Source of the DNA: Rhodoplanes sp.
GTDB taxonomy: Bacteria > Pseudomonadota > Alphaproteobacteria > Rhizobiales > Xanthobacteraceae
Direction: 5' to 3'
Length of the DNA stretch: 45,384 nucleotides
NCBI RefSeq assembly: GCF_013377085.1
Contig: NZ_JACAAX010000054.1
Coordinates: forward strand, 1-45,384
Every line of letters starts with the position of its first letter. The stretch's first letter is position 1. Both the position numbers and the translations under genes were made by a program. Shown here one piece after another: positions 25,153-33,433 of the stretch. The notes below the pieces were generated by a model. That model did not search any database, was not told the DNA's origin, and was given only the letters and a program-made list of their open reading frames with translations.

Positions 25153-26142
25153 TCAGGACTTGAACGACTCGCAGGTCGAGGGGTGGAACAGCTCCTCGAC
25201 GGCAAGCCGGCGCGGCGACAGTCCCTGGGCGTGGTGGTGGTGCAGGAAGGTGTCGAGATTGGCCCGGTTGGCGGCGACGCCATACGGCCAGAAGTCGTTC
25301 CCCATCAGGGCGCGCGCCTCCTCGAGGTTCTTCTCGATGAAGGGCAGCGTCGCCTTGTTGGTGCCGGTCTCGGCGAGCGCCGCCAGCGCCATCTCCTTGG
25401 CCAGCGTGAACGCCTTCAGCAGCGCCGACGGCAGCCACGGATGCTTGTCCACCAAGCTGCGCCGCACGCCGAGCAGATGCATGATCGGGAACATTTTGGT
25501 GCGGGCGAAATAGTCCTTGGCGGTCACGGCCGGATCGGCGAACAGCCGACCGACATGCGGATGACCGCTCAGGGCCAGCGCCGGCTGACGCTGCGCCATG
25601 AAGCCGTCGATCTCGCCTGCGGCCAGGAGCGACGAGATGGTGGTGCCCTCCGGCGCATCCTCGATATGCACGTCCGCCGGCAGCTTGACGGTGACGCGCT
25701 CGGGCCGGCCCGGCTCCGAGATGCCGCCCCGCACCCACAGGATATCGGAGGGCTCCACGCCATAGTCCTCCTGCAGCATGGCGCGCGCCCAGACATTCGC
25801 GGTGATCTGATACTCCGGCACGCCGACCTTGCGGCCTTTCAGATCCTGCGGGGTCTTCACCCGGTCGGTGCGCACATAGAGGCCGTTGTGGCGGAAGGCG
25901 CGCGACAGGAAGGCGGGCACGCCCACATAGGGGCAATCGCCGGCCGCCACCCTGATGCAATAGCTCGACAGCGACAGCTCGCACACGTCGAAGTCCTGGC
26001 TGCGGAAGGCGCGGAAGAAGATCTCCTCCGGCGACAGCAGCAGCACCAGCGGATCGACGCCGTCGATGCGGACGGCGCCGGAGGCGATGGGACGGGTGCG
26101 GTCGTAGTCGCCGACCGCGATGGAGAGAGCCAGGGGGGTCAT
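25153..26142 (-). CDS. 4,5-dihydroxyphthalate-decarboxylase-like protein (periplasmic-binding-protein-like fold)
   Basis: A 329-residue protein starting MTPLALSIAVGDYDRTRP at 26142. It resembles the 4,5-dihydroxyphthalate decarboxylase (Pht5/PhtD) group, which has a type 2 periplasmic-binding-protein fold but no signal peptide. Recognisable parts are VGDYDRTRPIASG, FDVCELSLSSYC, VGVPAFLSRAFRHNGLYVR, GVPEYQITANVWARAML and HHHHAQGLSPRRL near the C-terminus. True members decarboxylate 4,5-dihydroxyphthalate in phthalate catabolism, but the rest of that pathway is absent, so the substrate may differ. It converges with the small 24854-25120 gene. Confidence 0.85.
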   Translation of the reverse strand: MTPLALSIAVGDYDRTRPIASGAVRIDGVDPLVLLLSPEEIFFRAFRSQDFDVCELSLSSYCIRVAAGDCPYVGVPAFLSRAFRHNGLYVRTDRVKTPQDLKGRKVGVPEYQITANVWARAMLQEDYGVEPSDILWVRGGISEPGRPERVTVKLPADVHIEDAPEGTTISSLLAAGEIDGFMAQRQPALALSGHPHVGRLFADPAVTAKDYFARTKMFPIMHLLGVRRSLVDKHPWLPSALLKAFTLAKEMALAALAETGTNKATLPFIEKNLEEARALMGNDFWPYGVAANRANLDTFLHHHHAQGLSPRRLAVEELFHPSTCESFKS

Positions 26143-26355
26143 CGGCAACACTCTTGCTGAAAGGCGAGGATGAGGGAGGCCACAAGCGGAATCATGCGGA
26201 TGCGGATCTCGCGAGAGCAGGCGGGAGCCGGAGTATGCCAACCGGCGCGCGGCCGCGATAGCGCCGCATTCACCATCCGGCCGAACGCCCTGCCCCAGCC
26301 GCAGCCTCGCGGCTATGATGGCGTTGCCCCGACCCAGAATCGGAACACGAGCGCG

Positions 26356-26802
26356 ATGCGATCCCTCCCCGCGATCCTACTGACGCTGGCACTGGCGCTG
26401 ACGAGCCCCCCGGTGCTGGCCGCGCCGTCGGTCGGCGGCGAGGACGAGATCGCCGTCTACAACGCCGCCATCGACGAGGCCGAGTTGCACAACCGCGCTG
26501 CCCTGACGGCGATCGACGCGCAGGACCCCGAGCGCGTGCGCGCCGAGCTCACGGCGCTGCGCGACGCCTTCGGCCGGCTGGTCGAACGGTTCGGCAAGAC
26601 GCGGCTGGTCGCCATGAAGGGCGATCCCGACGGCGTGACCATCATGGTCGACGTGCCGATGCGCGTCGTCACGGCCCAGATGATGATCGATTTCGGCCGC
26701 CCCGCCATCGCCACCTCGTCGCTGGTCGCGGTGTGCCGGCTGCTCGCCACGCTGCATGTGCCGGCCACCCCGGACGCCGCGGCGGCCTGCGACCGCGAGT
26801 AG
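26356..26802 (+). CDS. Small secreted hypothetical protein
   Basis: A 148-residue protein with a clear Sec signal peptide (MRSLPAILLTLALALTSPPV, cleavage near VLAAP at about 23). The mature part is mainly helical and charged (ELTALRDAFGRLVERFGKTRL), followed by VTIMVDVPMRVVTAQMMIDFGRP. Two Cys residues (CRLLATLHVPATPDAAAAC) near the end could form a disulphide in the periplasm. I do not recognise the family. It stands alone between divergent and convergent neighbours. Confidence 0.65.
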   Translation: MRSLPAILLTLALALTSPPVLAAPSVGGEDEIAVYNAAIDEAELHNRAALTAIDAQDPERVRAELTALRDAFGRLVERFGKTRLVAMKGDPDGVTIMVDVPMRVVTAQMMIDFGRPAIATSSLVAVCRLLATLHVPATPDAAAACDRE

Positions 26803-26921
26803 GGACCGGGCGAGAACTCAAAAATTCACTCGGCCGGACGCCTACCAAAGACCGCTTTGGCCCGAACGCGACGACCCGCCATCTCGGGCCTCGATGTCGC
26901 GATGTGCCAAAAGCAGCCTTA

Positions 26922-27977
26922 TTAACTGTCTCCAGCATGGCCGAAGGACTGCCCGTGGTATTTCTTCAGCGGCTCGCGAACCGGCCAGCGGCACGGCAGC
27001 AACTTGCCGTTTGGTTCGGCAAACCGGCAGCGCAGCGTCCCGAGCCGCTCGATAGTTATCTCAATGTCCGAACCCGGGTCGATGAAGTCGTCGATGTCCA
27101 AGCCGGTGCAGTCAGGGATGGTGCCAAACCCCATCACGGAGCCGGACTTGATCGGACAGATGAACCCCAACCAGGCGAACATGTCTTCGGCCTTGTGGTC
27201 GATTTCGGATGTCGAGCCCTGGTACTTGACCGTCCCGTTCACCACGACCTTCACTTTGAGATTGTAGGGATCGCCAACCTCATCGAGCGTGACCAGGAAA
27301 GGCCCAAGCTGGTTGCCCTTCGCCATGTCCTTCGTCATGCAGAATCCGCCGATGAACTCCGTCGCCTGAACATCGCGGGCCGAGACGTCGTTGAAGATGC
27401 AGAAGCCCGCCACCGGCTGCTTTTCGTTCCCATACACGACGGCCAGTTCAGGTTCGACGTCGAGGAATGACGAATAAGGGGGCCACGGAACGGTTTCCCC
27501 GTCACCGACGATCGCGTTCATGTTGGACTTGTAAAACGCGAGCCGCTCGGGCTGTCCAGGGACCGGTGTAGGTTTCGGGGCTAGTACGAGTTTAGCGAAC
27601 GCCTGCAACAAAGGAGCGGTCTGAGGATTGTCTTTTTCATACTTCATCATGGTGTCGGAAGAGTTCTTGAGATGCCGCGGCGTCAGGCCGAAGTCGAACA
27701 GAGCGACGACCTCTACCGGTTCCAGCAGGCGGACGGCGTTGAGAGGGAAGCGTTCACCATCGCCGAGTTCTCCGAGGTGCTGTTCACCCCAGGCGAGCAA
27801 CTGCTTCGCCACCCGCTCGCTGTCGGGAAGGTTGGCAAGGTAGGATCGGCTGTCGGCCACGTAGGGGGAAGTCCCTGCTTTGCTTTGGAGCACGGCGAAC
27901 GGGACAGCCTGGTCTCGGACGACGACGCCAAAACAAGGTTTCGGCAATTTTGCGCTGGCGAAGCGGATCAATTTCAT
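26922..27977 (-). CDS. Fumarylacetoacetate-hydrolase-family protein
   Basis: A 351-residue cytoplasmic hydrolase of the FAH superfamily, which cleaves C-C bonds of beta-diketo or oxo acids or acts as an isomerase or decarboxylase in aromatic catabolism. The Mg-binding pattern is visible: E-x-E in LDVEPELAVVYG, then FNDVSARDVQ and KDMAKGNQLGPF. The C-terminal segment AWLGFICPIKSGSVMGFGTIPDCTGLD fits the family. AGGAAG is eight bases before the ATG. It follows the MBL hydrolase gene by 32 bases, so they form a two-gene unit. GC content is visibly lower here than in most of the window. Confidence 0.9.
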   Translation of the reverse strand: MKLIRFASAKLPKPCFGVVVRDQAVPFAVLQSKAGTSPYVADSRSYLANLPDSERVAKQLLAWGEQHLGELGDGERFPLNAVRLLEPVEVVALFDFGLTPRHLKNSSDTMMKYEKDNPQTAPLLQAFAKLVLAPKPTPVPGQPERLAFYKSNMNAIVGDGETVPWPPYSSFLDVEPELAVVYGNEKQPVAGFCIFNDVSARDVQATEFIGGFCMTKDMAKGNQLGPFLVTLDEVGDPYNLKVKVVVNGTVKYQGSTSEIDHKAEDMFAWLGFICPIKSGSVMGFGTIPDCTGLDIDDFIDPGSDIEITIERLGTLRCRFAEPNGKLLPCRWPVREPLKKYHGQSFGHAGDS

Positions 27978-28009
27978 GGCAGTGCTTCCTGGACTTAATC
28001 TGGACCTAA

Positions 28010-28987
28010 TCAGTATTCGACTTCGATCCCCTTCGCCTTCGCGACCTGGTAGATGGCGTCGAAGGTGCCGGGTGTATCCCAGGGCGCGTCAGGGGGTTCG
28101 TTGCGGAACTCGCGATATGCCCGTTCGACATTCATGTAGAGCCGCGCCGGTGCCCGCCACTCGCCGTAGGGGCCAAACTCGATCTTCTTGGCGGCATCCA
28201 GCGACGTGAGACCGGCATCGAAACACTTCTTCGATTCGTCACGGAGGTACTGCAGATACGCCTTTTGCTCCCTGACCCCTTCGAGCCCGCAGAGCGGACC
28301 GTGGCCAGGCACGATGACTTCCGGGTTGAGCTGGGTGATCAGATCGAGGCACTGGAACCACTTTTGGTATGATCCCGTCCAACCCATCGGGGTGCACTGC
28401 CTGAACAGCACGTCGCCTGCGAATACCACGCGCTCCTTGGGAACGTGGATGATGGTGTCGCCGACCTGGTGGCATGGCCCGACGTAGATCAGGTGGACCT
28501 CGGTGCCGTCGAGATCCAGCTCGTACCGCGTGTCGAACAAGGTCGTCGGCAGAACCAACTCGATCCCGTCGAAGTCGTAATCCTCCAACAATTGCTGCCC
28601 AGCCGCTACAATGCCGGGGTGCAGCATCTTGAGGACCACGCGCGTGAGGAGACCGCGGACGCCGCGCAGCAGCTTCTGGCTCTCCTCCGGATTGGCGACT
28701 TGCTTCATTCGTTCCGGCACCGAGCGGTGGGCGATTATCTCGGCACCCTCGAAGAGCTGGTTGCCCCAGACATGGTCGGCGTCTTCGTGCGTGTTGACGA
28801 CGCGCCGCGGCATTCCGGGCCATACTTTGCTGAACATGTCGATCATCTGCCGCGCGTGAGGCAGGTCAGACTGGGTGTCGATCACGACGCCGCCCCCCCG
28901 ATTGATGAGGCCGGAGTTCGCGTCACATACGCGGTTCTTCTCGTTCAGGACCGCAAAGCACTTGTCGCTGACCTGCTTCATTTCCAT
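28010..28987 (-). CDS. Metallo-beta-lactamase-fold hydrolase
   Basis: A 325-residue cytoplasmic MBL-fold enzyme. Metal ligands: HEDADH at 67-72 (the HxHxDH motif with Asp at the third position, as in some branches), His in GPCHQVGDT, Asp in VFAGDVLF and His in VPGHG. The start at 28987 (MEMKQVSDKCFAV) is preceded by GAGGA at a slightly long distance. A GTG 24 bases upstream is an alternative. It is the first gene of a pair with the FAH-family hydrolase. The pair probably degrades a cyclic ester, thioester or oxo acid. The exact substrate is not visible. Confidence 0.88.
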   Translation of the reverse strand: MEMKQVSDKCFAVLNEKNRVCDANSGLINRGGGVVIDTQSDLPHARQMIDMFSKVWPGMPRRVVNTHEDADHVWGNQLFEGAEIIAHRSVPERMKQVANPEESQKLLRGVRGLLTRVVLKMLHPGIVAAGQQLLEDYDFDGIELVLPTTLFDTRYELDLDGTEVHLIYVGPCHQVGDTIIHVPKERVVFAGDVLFRQCTPMGWTGSYQKWFQCLDLITQLNPEVIVPGHGPLCGLEGVREQKAYLQYLRDESKKCFDAGLTSLDAAKKIEFGPYGEWRAPARLYMNVERAYREFRNEPPDAPWDTPGTFDAIYQVAKAKGIEVEY

Positions 28988-29337
28988 CGGGTCAGATTCC
29001 TCATGAGGCACCTATGGTCATCTTCTCTAATTAGGGCCTTTGTGTTGTGTAGCGTTGAGTTCGATCAACTATCAGCCAGAGCACCGCATGCACGCCGCAA
29101 GATGCGTGCAATAGTGATTACCGGCTGCAGTCCGGCTCATGTCTATTATGAGTCATTCGCGACCGGGACGAGCAAGCAGCAGGTACGACCATGTCCGTCG
29201 TGCTCCGAAAGCGGAAGCGAAAAGACATCGCCGCGATCGGCCCTTTGGGAATGAACAGGACCATTCTGCACATCGACACTTAGCGATGGCCTGACGGACG
29301 CCGGAGCAATGACGGCGAGGTCGTTTGCCGGTCCGCG
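28988..29337. other. Gene-free interval upstream of the MBL hydrolase gene
   Basis: It probably holds the promoter of the MBL-FAH pair. A small inverted repeat, CTCAT-N7-ATGAG (29136-29152), lies about 150 bases upstream of the start and could be a regulator site. The base composition is AT-richer than average from 28990 to about 29160. No gene seen. Confidence 0.4.
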
Positions 29338-31488
29338 CTACGAGAAGAATGATCGCGGCCGCGTCACCAGGGCGGCTGGAGGTGGCGACCGGCCGGTCGC
29401 GAAGGTGCCGCTCTGCAAAGCGCCGGCCCGGCTCCACATGGCAGAGGTCGGCCGCGTCGGGGTGGTGGCGGACGGCGCCCCGCGTGATGTCGTTTCCGGG
29501 GTCGCGGCGGCCGGTACCGCCGCAGCATGTGCTGCCGCAGCGTGGGCGGTCGCGGCCGGTGCGGCCCGGGGCGGTGACGGCCGCGGCGCAGCCCGGACCG
29601 CCGTGCGACCACGGCGGGCGAGCAGGATCGCGATCACGACGATCACAAAGACGGTCGCGCCGGCCGTGACGAGACCGGACAGATCCTGTCGCGCCAGCTC
29701 CTGCCGCAGCCAGACGCCGTACCAGCCGGCGGCTTCGGGCCAATCGTCGGCGCCGCCGGGGCCGGCGAGGAGGCGGTTCGCCAGGGCCAGGACCGCATCG
29801 GGATTCTTCTGCGCCGCCGCCTTCTTCAACCAAATGATGGCGTCCTGGTCGCTCGCCGGAACGCCGCGCCCCTGCGCGTAGCTCTCGGCGAGCGCGAGCT
29901 GCGCCTCGACGAGACCACGGTCGGCCGCCCGCTTGAACCACAGGGCCGCCTGGACATCGTCGCGGGCAATGCCGTCGCCGGTCCGATAAGCCTTTGCGAG
30001 GGCGAGCTCCGCCGCGCCGTGGCCCTGATCGGCCGCCTTGCGCAACCATGCGGTCGCCTGCGACCGGTCGCGGGCGATGCCGTCGCCGGTGTCGTAGCGC
30101 AGCGCCAGCGCGTGCTGCGCCGCCGGCAAGCCCTGCTCGGCCGCGTTGCGCAAGAACACCATCGCCTGCAGCCGGTCCTGCGCCACGCCCTCACCCTTCT
30201 CGTAGAGGGTCACCAGGGCGAACGAGGCGCCGCGATGGTTCTGGTCGGCGGCCTTGCGGTACCACGTGACGGCCGCGGCCGGATCCGGCTTGACGCCGAG
30301 ACCGCCCGCATAGGCGCGGCCGAGATTGTACTGGGCCGCGGCGTTCCCCTGATCGGCCGCCTTGCGGTACCAGCCGGCCGCCTTGACGAGGTCCTTGGGA
30401 ACGCCCTGCCCGTTCTCGTAGGCTTGGCCGAGGCCGTTCTGGGCGACCGTATGGTTCTGATCGGCGGCGCGGCGAAACCATGCGGCGGCGATCTCGGGAT
30501 CGCGCGGCACGCCGCGTCCGTCCGCATAGGCGGCCGCGAGGCCCGCCTGCCCGCTCGCATAGCCCTGCTCGGCCGCCTTGCGAAACCAGCCGACCGCCTG
30601 CGCCGGATCGCGCGCCACGCCGGTGCCCCGCTCGAGCCGCTGGGCCAGATTGACCTGCGCCACCGCGAGCCCCTGCTCGGCGGCGCGGCGATACCAGCGG
30701 ACGGCACGATCCTGATCCTGAGCGACCCCGATGCCGCCGGCGAAGCACAGGCCGAGATTGTTCTGCGCCGTGGCGTAGCCCTGCTCGGCGGCGCGCGTGT
30801 ACCAGGCGAAGGCTTGCGCGGGATCGCGCGCGACGCCCTCGCCGCGCTCGAGCTTCTGGGCGAGATTGTTTTGCGCAGCGGCGTACCCGAGCTCCGCCGC
30901 GCGGCGATACCAGGACACGGCGAGCGCCCGATCCTGGCCGACGCCGCGCCCCTGCTCGAGCTTCTGGGCGAGGCTGTTCTGAGCGGCCGGGTAGCCCTGC
31001 TCGGCCGCCTTGCGGAACCAGACGACCGCCTCGGCGTCGCTGCGCGCGATGCCCTGGCCGCGCTCGTAGCGCAGCGCCAGCGCATGCTGGGCCGGCGCGA
31101 AATCCTGCTCGGCCGCCTTGCGCAGCCAGGCGATCGCCTCGTTCTCGTTCGGCGCCAGGCCCTGCCCGGCCGCGAATTTCTGCGCAAGCGCGAACTGCGC
31201 GGCCGCGTCGCCGCCGTCGGCGGCGCGCGACAGCGCCCGCACGGCGCCGACCTGATCGTCGGCCGCATCGAGGGCGAGCCCCAACCGATAGTGCAGCCGC
31301 GCCGTCTGCGGCGCCGCCGTGAGCGCGGCTTCGCAGATGGGGACGGCCCTGGTGTCGGTGGCGGCGATCAGGTCGCAGTCGGTCGCAGGAGACTCGTCGG
31401 CCCGCGCGCCTGTGATCACCAGCACGGCGAGCGCGGTCGACGTCATCGTCACGAGGAGCCGGCGAGACGGAATGGCCTCGATCGACAT
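29338..31488 (-). CDS. Sel1-repeat membrane protein
   Basis: A 716-residue protein. The ATG at 31488 (MSIEAIPSRRLLV) is followed by a hydrophobic segment ending near VITGARADE at about 31, a signal peptide or anchor. Thirteen near-perfect 36-residue Sel1 repeats follow from about 80 to 550 (consensus like YAAAQNNLAQ-GxGVARD-AVxWYRKAAEQG), plus a degenerate fourteenth. A second hydrophobic segment lies near 615-640 (LVTAGATVFVIVVIAILLA), then a Pro/Ala/Arg-rich tail of about 75 residues. The repeat solenoid would be periplasmic and would bind a protein or peptidoglycan partner. The underlying DNA shows a 108-base period. Partner unknown. Confidence 0.88.
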   Translation of the reverse strand: MSIEAIPSRRLLVTMTSTALAVLVITGARADESPATDCDLIAATDTRAVPICEAALTAAPQTARLHYRLGLALDAADDQVGAVRALSRAADGGDAAAQFALAQKFAAGQGLAPNENEAIAWLRKAAEQDFAPAQHALALRYERGQGIARSDAEAVVWFRKAAEQGYPAAQNSLAQKLEQGRGVGQDRALAVSWYRRAAELGYAAAQNNLAQKLERGEGVARDPAQAFAWYTRAAEQGYATAQNNLGLCFAGGIGVAQDQDRAVRWYRRAAEQGLAVAQVNLAQRLERGTGVARDPAQAVGWFRKAAEQGYASGQAGLAAAYADGRGVPRDPEIAAAWFRRAADQNHTVAQNGLGQAYENGQGVPKDLVKAAGWYRKAADQGNAAAQYNLGRAYAGGLGVKPDPAAAVTWYRKAADQNHRGASFALVTLYEKGEGVAQDRLQAMVFLRNAAEQGLPAAQHALALRYDTGDGIARDRSQATAWLRKAADQGHGAAELALAKAYRTGDGIARDDVQAALWFKRAADRGLVEAQLALAESYAQGRGVPASDQDAIIWLKKAAAQKNPDAVLALANRLLAGPGGADDWPEAAGWYGVWLRQELARQDLSGLVTAGATVFVIVVIAILLARRGRTAVRAAPRPSPPRAAPAATAHAAAAHAAAVPAAATPETTSRGAPSATTPTRPTSAMWSRAGALQSGTFATGRSPPPAALVTRPRSFFS

Positions 31489-31625
31489 GCGGGTGAGCCC
31501 CGGCGAGTGCGACGACGACACGATAGGACGCGCCACGACGACTCCGTATTGACCGTCGTCAAAGGATCCCCTCGTGCCGCGAAGAACGGCGCGCCGATGC
31601 AGGCCCGACGACGATCCGCGACCGA

Positions 31626-32003
31626 TCAGGCTCCGTCGCTCCGGCACGGTCCCGGACGTGTCGGGGCGCGCGCCACGCGGGCGCGGCGCCGCGGCAGCAG
31701 GCCGCCGGCGAGGCGCCGGGGCGACAGCGCCGAGGACACCACCTCGCCGCGTTGGCGGCGACGGCCACCGGTCCCCACGATCGTCGGCGGATCGGGGAAA
31801 CGCCGCTTCAGCCGGCGCATGATCTCGCCGACCAGCAGGTCGAGAATCGATCGGGCGATCCGCGATCGTTCGGCGGCGGCACGCCGCCCTCCGGCCCCGC
31901 GCCGCGGCGCCGCCGCGCCCTCGTCCATCGCACGGCCTGAATCCGGCCGGTCGTCGCGACGGCCGTCACCGGCGTCTGCATCCCGGTCGTCGGACCCCGA
32001 CAT
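31626..32003 (-). CDS. Small basic hypothetical protein
   Basis: A possible 125-residue protein. The ATG at 32003 has an excellent ribosome binding site, GAGGAGG, six bases upstream, which is the main argument that it is real. Residues 1-20 are Asp-rich, most of the rest is Arg-rich and low in complexity, and one amphipathic helix is evident (SRIARSILDLLVGEIMRRLKRRF, about 47-69). It precedes the Sel1 gene by 137 bases on the same strand. No domain recognised. The remaining gap up to 32295 holds nothing that I can identify. Confidence 0.45.
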   Translation of the reverse strand: MSGSDDRDADAGDGRRDDRPDSGRAMDEGAAAPRRGAGGRRAAAERSRIARSILDLLVGEIMRRLKRRFPDPPTIVGTGGRRRQRGEVVSSALSPRRLAGGLLPRRRARVARAPTRPGPCRSDGA

Positions 32004-32295
32004 CACAAGCCTCCTCGGCGAGCCTCCTGAACAAAATTCCCGGGGCATGTCGTCTGACGCATCTCTCCCGACGGCAGGCGAAATTGCCGCCGCCGGCGCC
32101 AAGCGCCGCATCTCATCGCATGGCATCGAACGGATTCAGGCGACGGTCGGGTCGTCTGTGCAATGATCCCGTCGGCCATCGAATTTGATCATACTAACGT
32201 TCACGAGATTGCGATGGATACCCATGCCATTGCGACGTGGCGTCGCTGTGCAACGCAACAGCCGCATCGTCGCATCACCCGGGGGGTTCGGTCAG

Positions 32296-32703
32296 CTAAC
32301 CCGGACTTCCGACGTCGCGGTCCGTCGTGGGGAGCCTGTAATTGATCACGACGCTCGCCACCGCGAGAATCAGGATCGCGCCGCTCTCGTAGAGCAGATT
32401 GATCGGCGGCTGGTCCTTGCCCTGCAGGATGACGAGGCGCGCCAGCGCCGTGATGGCGATGAACAGCGGCAGCGTGATGGGGATCTTCTTGCTGTCGTAA
32501 TAGACGCCGACCATCGCCAGCACCTCGACATAGATGAACATCAGCAGCAGATCCTGCAGCGCGACCTTGAGGCCGAGCACGATGCCGTAGACCTCCTGGC
32601 CCATCGCGACCACGGTGAACACCGCGATGCCGAGCAGGAAGATGTTCTCGACCTGATGAATGATGCGGCTGGTGAGCGGATCCTGAAAATCGGTCTTGCC
32701 CAT
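32296..32703 (-). CDS. PsiE-family membrane protein
   Basis: A 135-residue inner-membrane protein with four hydrophobic segments. It matches the phosphate-starvation-inducible PsiE family: IFLLGIAVFTVVAMGQEVYGIV, LQDLLLMFIYVEVLAMVGVYY, KIPITLPLFIAITALARLVILQG and SGAILILAVASVVINYRL. The biochemical role of PsiE is unknown. E. coli psiE is under PhoB and cAMP-CRP control, but no Pho box was recognised here. The start at 32703 (MGKTDFQD) is preceded by AAAGG. The neighbours are unrelated. Confidence 0.85.
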   Translation of the reverse strand: MGKTDFQDPLTSRIIHQVENIFLLGIAVFTVVAMGQEVYGIVLGLKVALQDLLLMFIYVEVLAMVGVYYDSKKIPITLPLFIAITALARLVILQGKDQPPINLLYESGAILILAVASVVINYRLPTTDRDVGSPG

Positions 32704-32976
32704 AACGGTCTGCCTTTCGGCGGCACTTTCAAAAAAATGGATGGCCACGGCGAGTCGGGCCGGCGACACCGAATGGTGGGGCCACGGAGCCCGGCGGACA
32801 AGCGCGCCCGCGGTCGCAGGGGCCGTGACGAAGGACCGGGAGGGCCTGTCTGGACGGCGGTGGCAATGCCGCGGCCGCAGCGTCGCGGGCCGCGGCGGGT
32901 GGAATCGATGCCGCCTCGCGGCGGCCGGCGACATCCGGCCGCACCCGCAGGGCGGTCGGGCCGAGGCGTCGTGCCC

Positions 32977-33219
32977 CTAACGCGCAGCCATGCGAAGCGC
33001 GTGGGCGCGCCGACGCGTCGGCCGCACCCGCATCACCACGCCGAAATAGTCGCCGTGGCGTCGACGCGGATGGGTCTGCCGGGTGCCGCAGGCGGCGCAG
33101 ACGAACAACGCGGCTGCCGGGCCGCGCGGGTCGACCGCGCAGGGCGTCGGCACGTGGATCAGCACGTCGTCGCAGACGCCGCAGGTTGCCGTCGGCATCG
33201 TCTCGTCGGGGGTCGACAT
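32977..33219 (-). CDS. Small zinc-ribbon-like protein
   Basis: An 80-residue protein with two CxxC knuckles, CGVC and CAAC, about 30 residues apart, a zinc-ribbon arrangement. The C-terminal 25 residues are Arg-rich (RRRHGDYFGVVMRVRPTRRR), which could bind nucleic acid. AAAGGA lies eight bases before the ATG at 33219. It resembles no characterised family that I know. It is on the same strand as psiE but 273 bases upstream, and downstream of the TonB receptor gene by 214 bases. It may be a single gene. Confidence 0.55.
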   Translation of the reverse strand: MSTPDETMPTATCGVCDDVLIHVPTPCAVDPRGPAAALFVCAACGTRQTHPRRRHGDYFGVVMRVRPTRRRAHALRMAAR

Positions 33220-33433
33220 CGAGGATGTCCTTTCGTGCTCACCGCCAGCCGGCAGCAATCGAGTCGATAGTGGATCATCCGCGACGTTCGGCCGAAATCG
33301 GGAAGAGCCCGGTTCGTAGGATTGCGAATTAGGGTTCTTGCTTCGTCCGTTGTGACCAGCTTACCTTTATGGCACTTGTGAGCAAACTGGCCACTTTGCA
33401 GACACTGTTCTGCCCGTATCGACGGCACGCTGC

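Noticed and set aside
25153-26142. ABC transporter substrate-binding protein
   Set aside because: The fold is similar, but there is no signal peptide and no transporter genes. The sequence fits the dihydroxyphthalate-decarboxylase group better.
30000-31300. 108-base periodic repeats that could be mistaken for a CRISPR array
   Set aside because: They encode 36-residue Sel1 repeats in an open frame. There are no short identical repeats with unique spacers.
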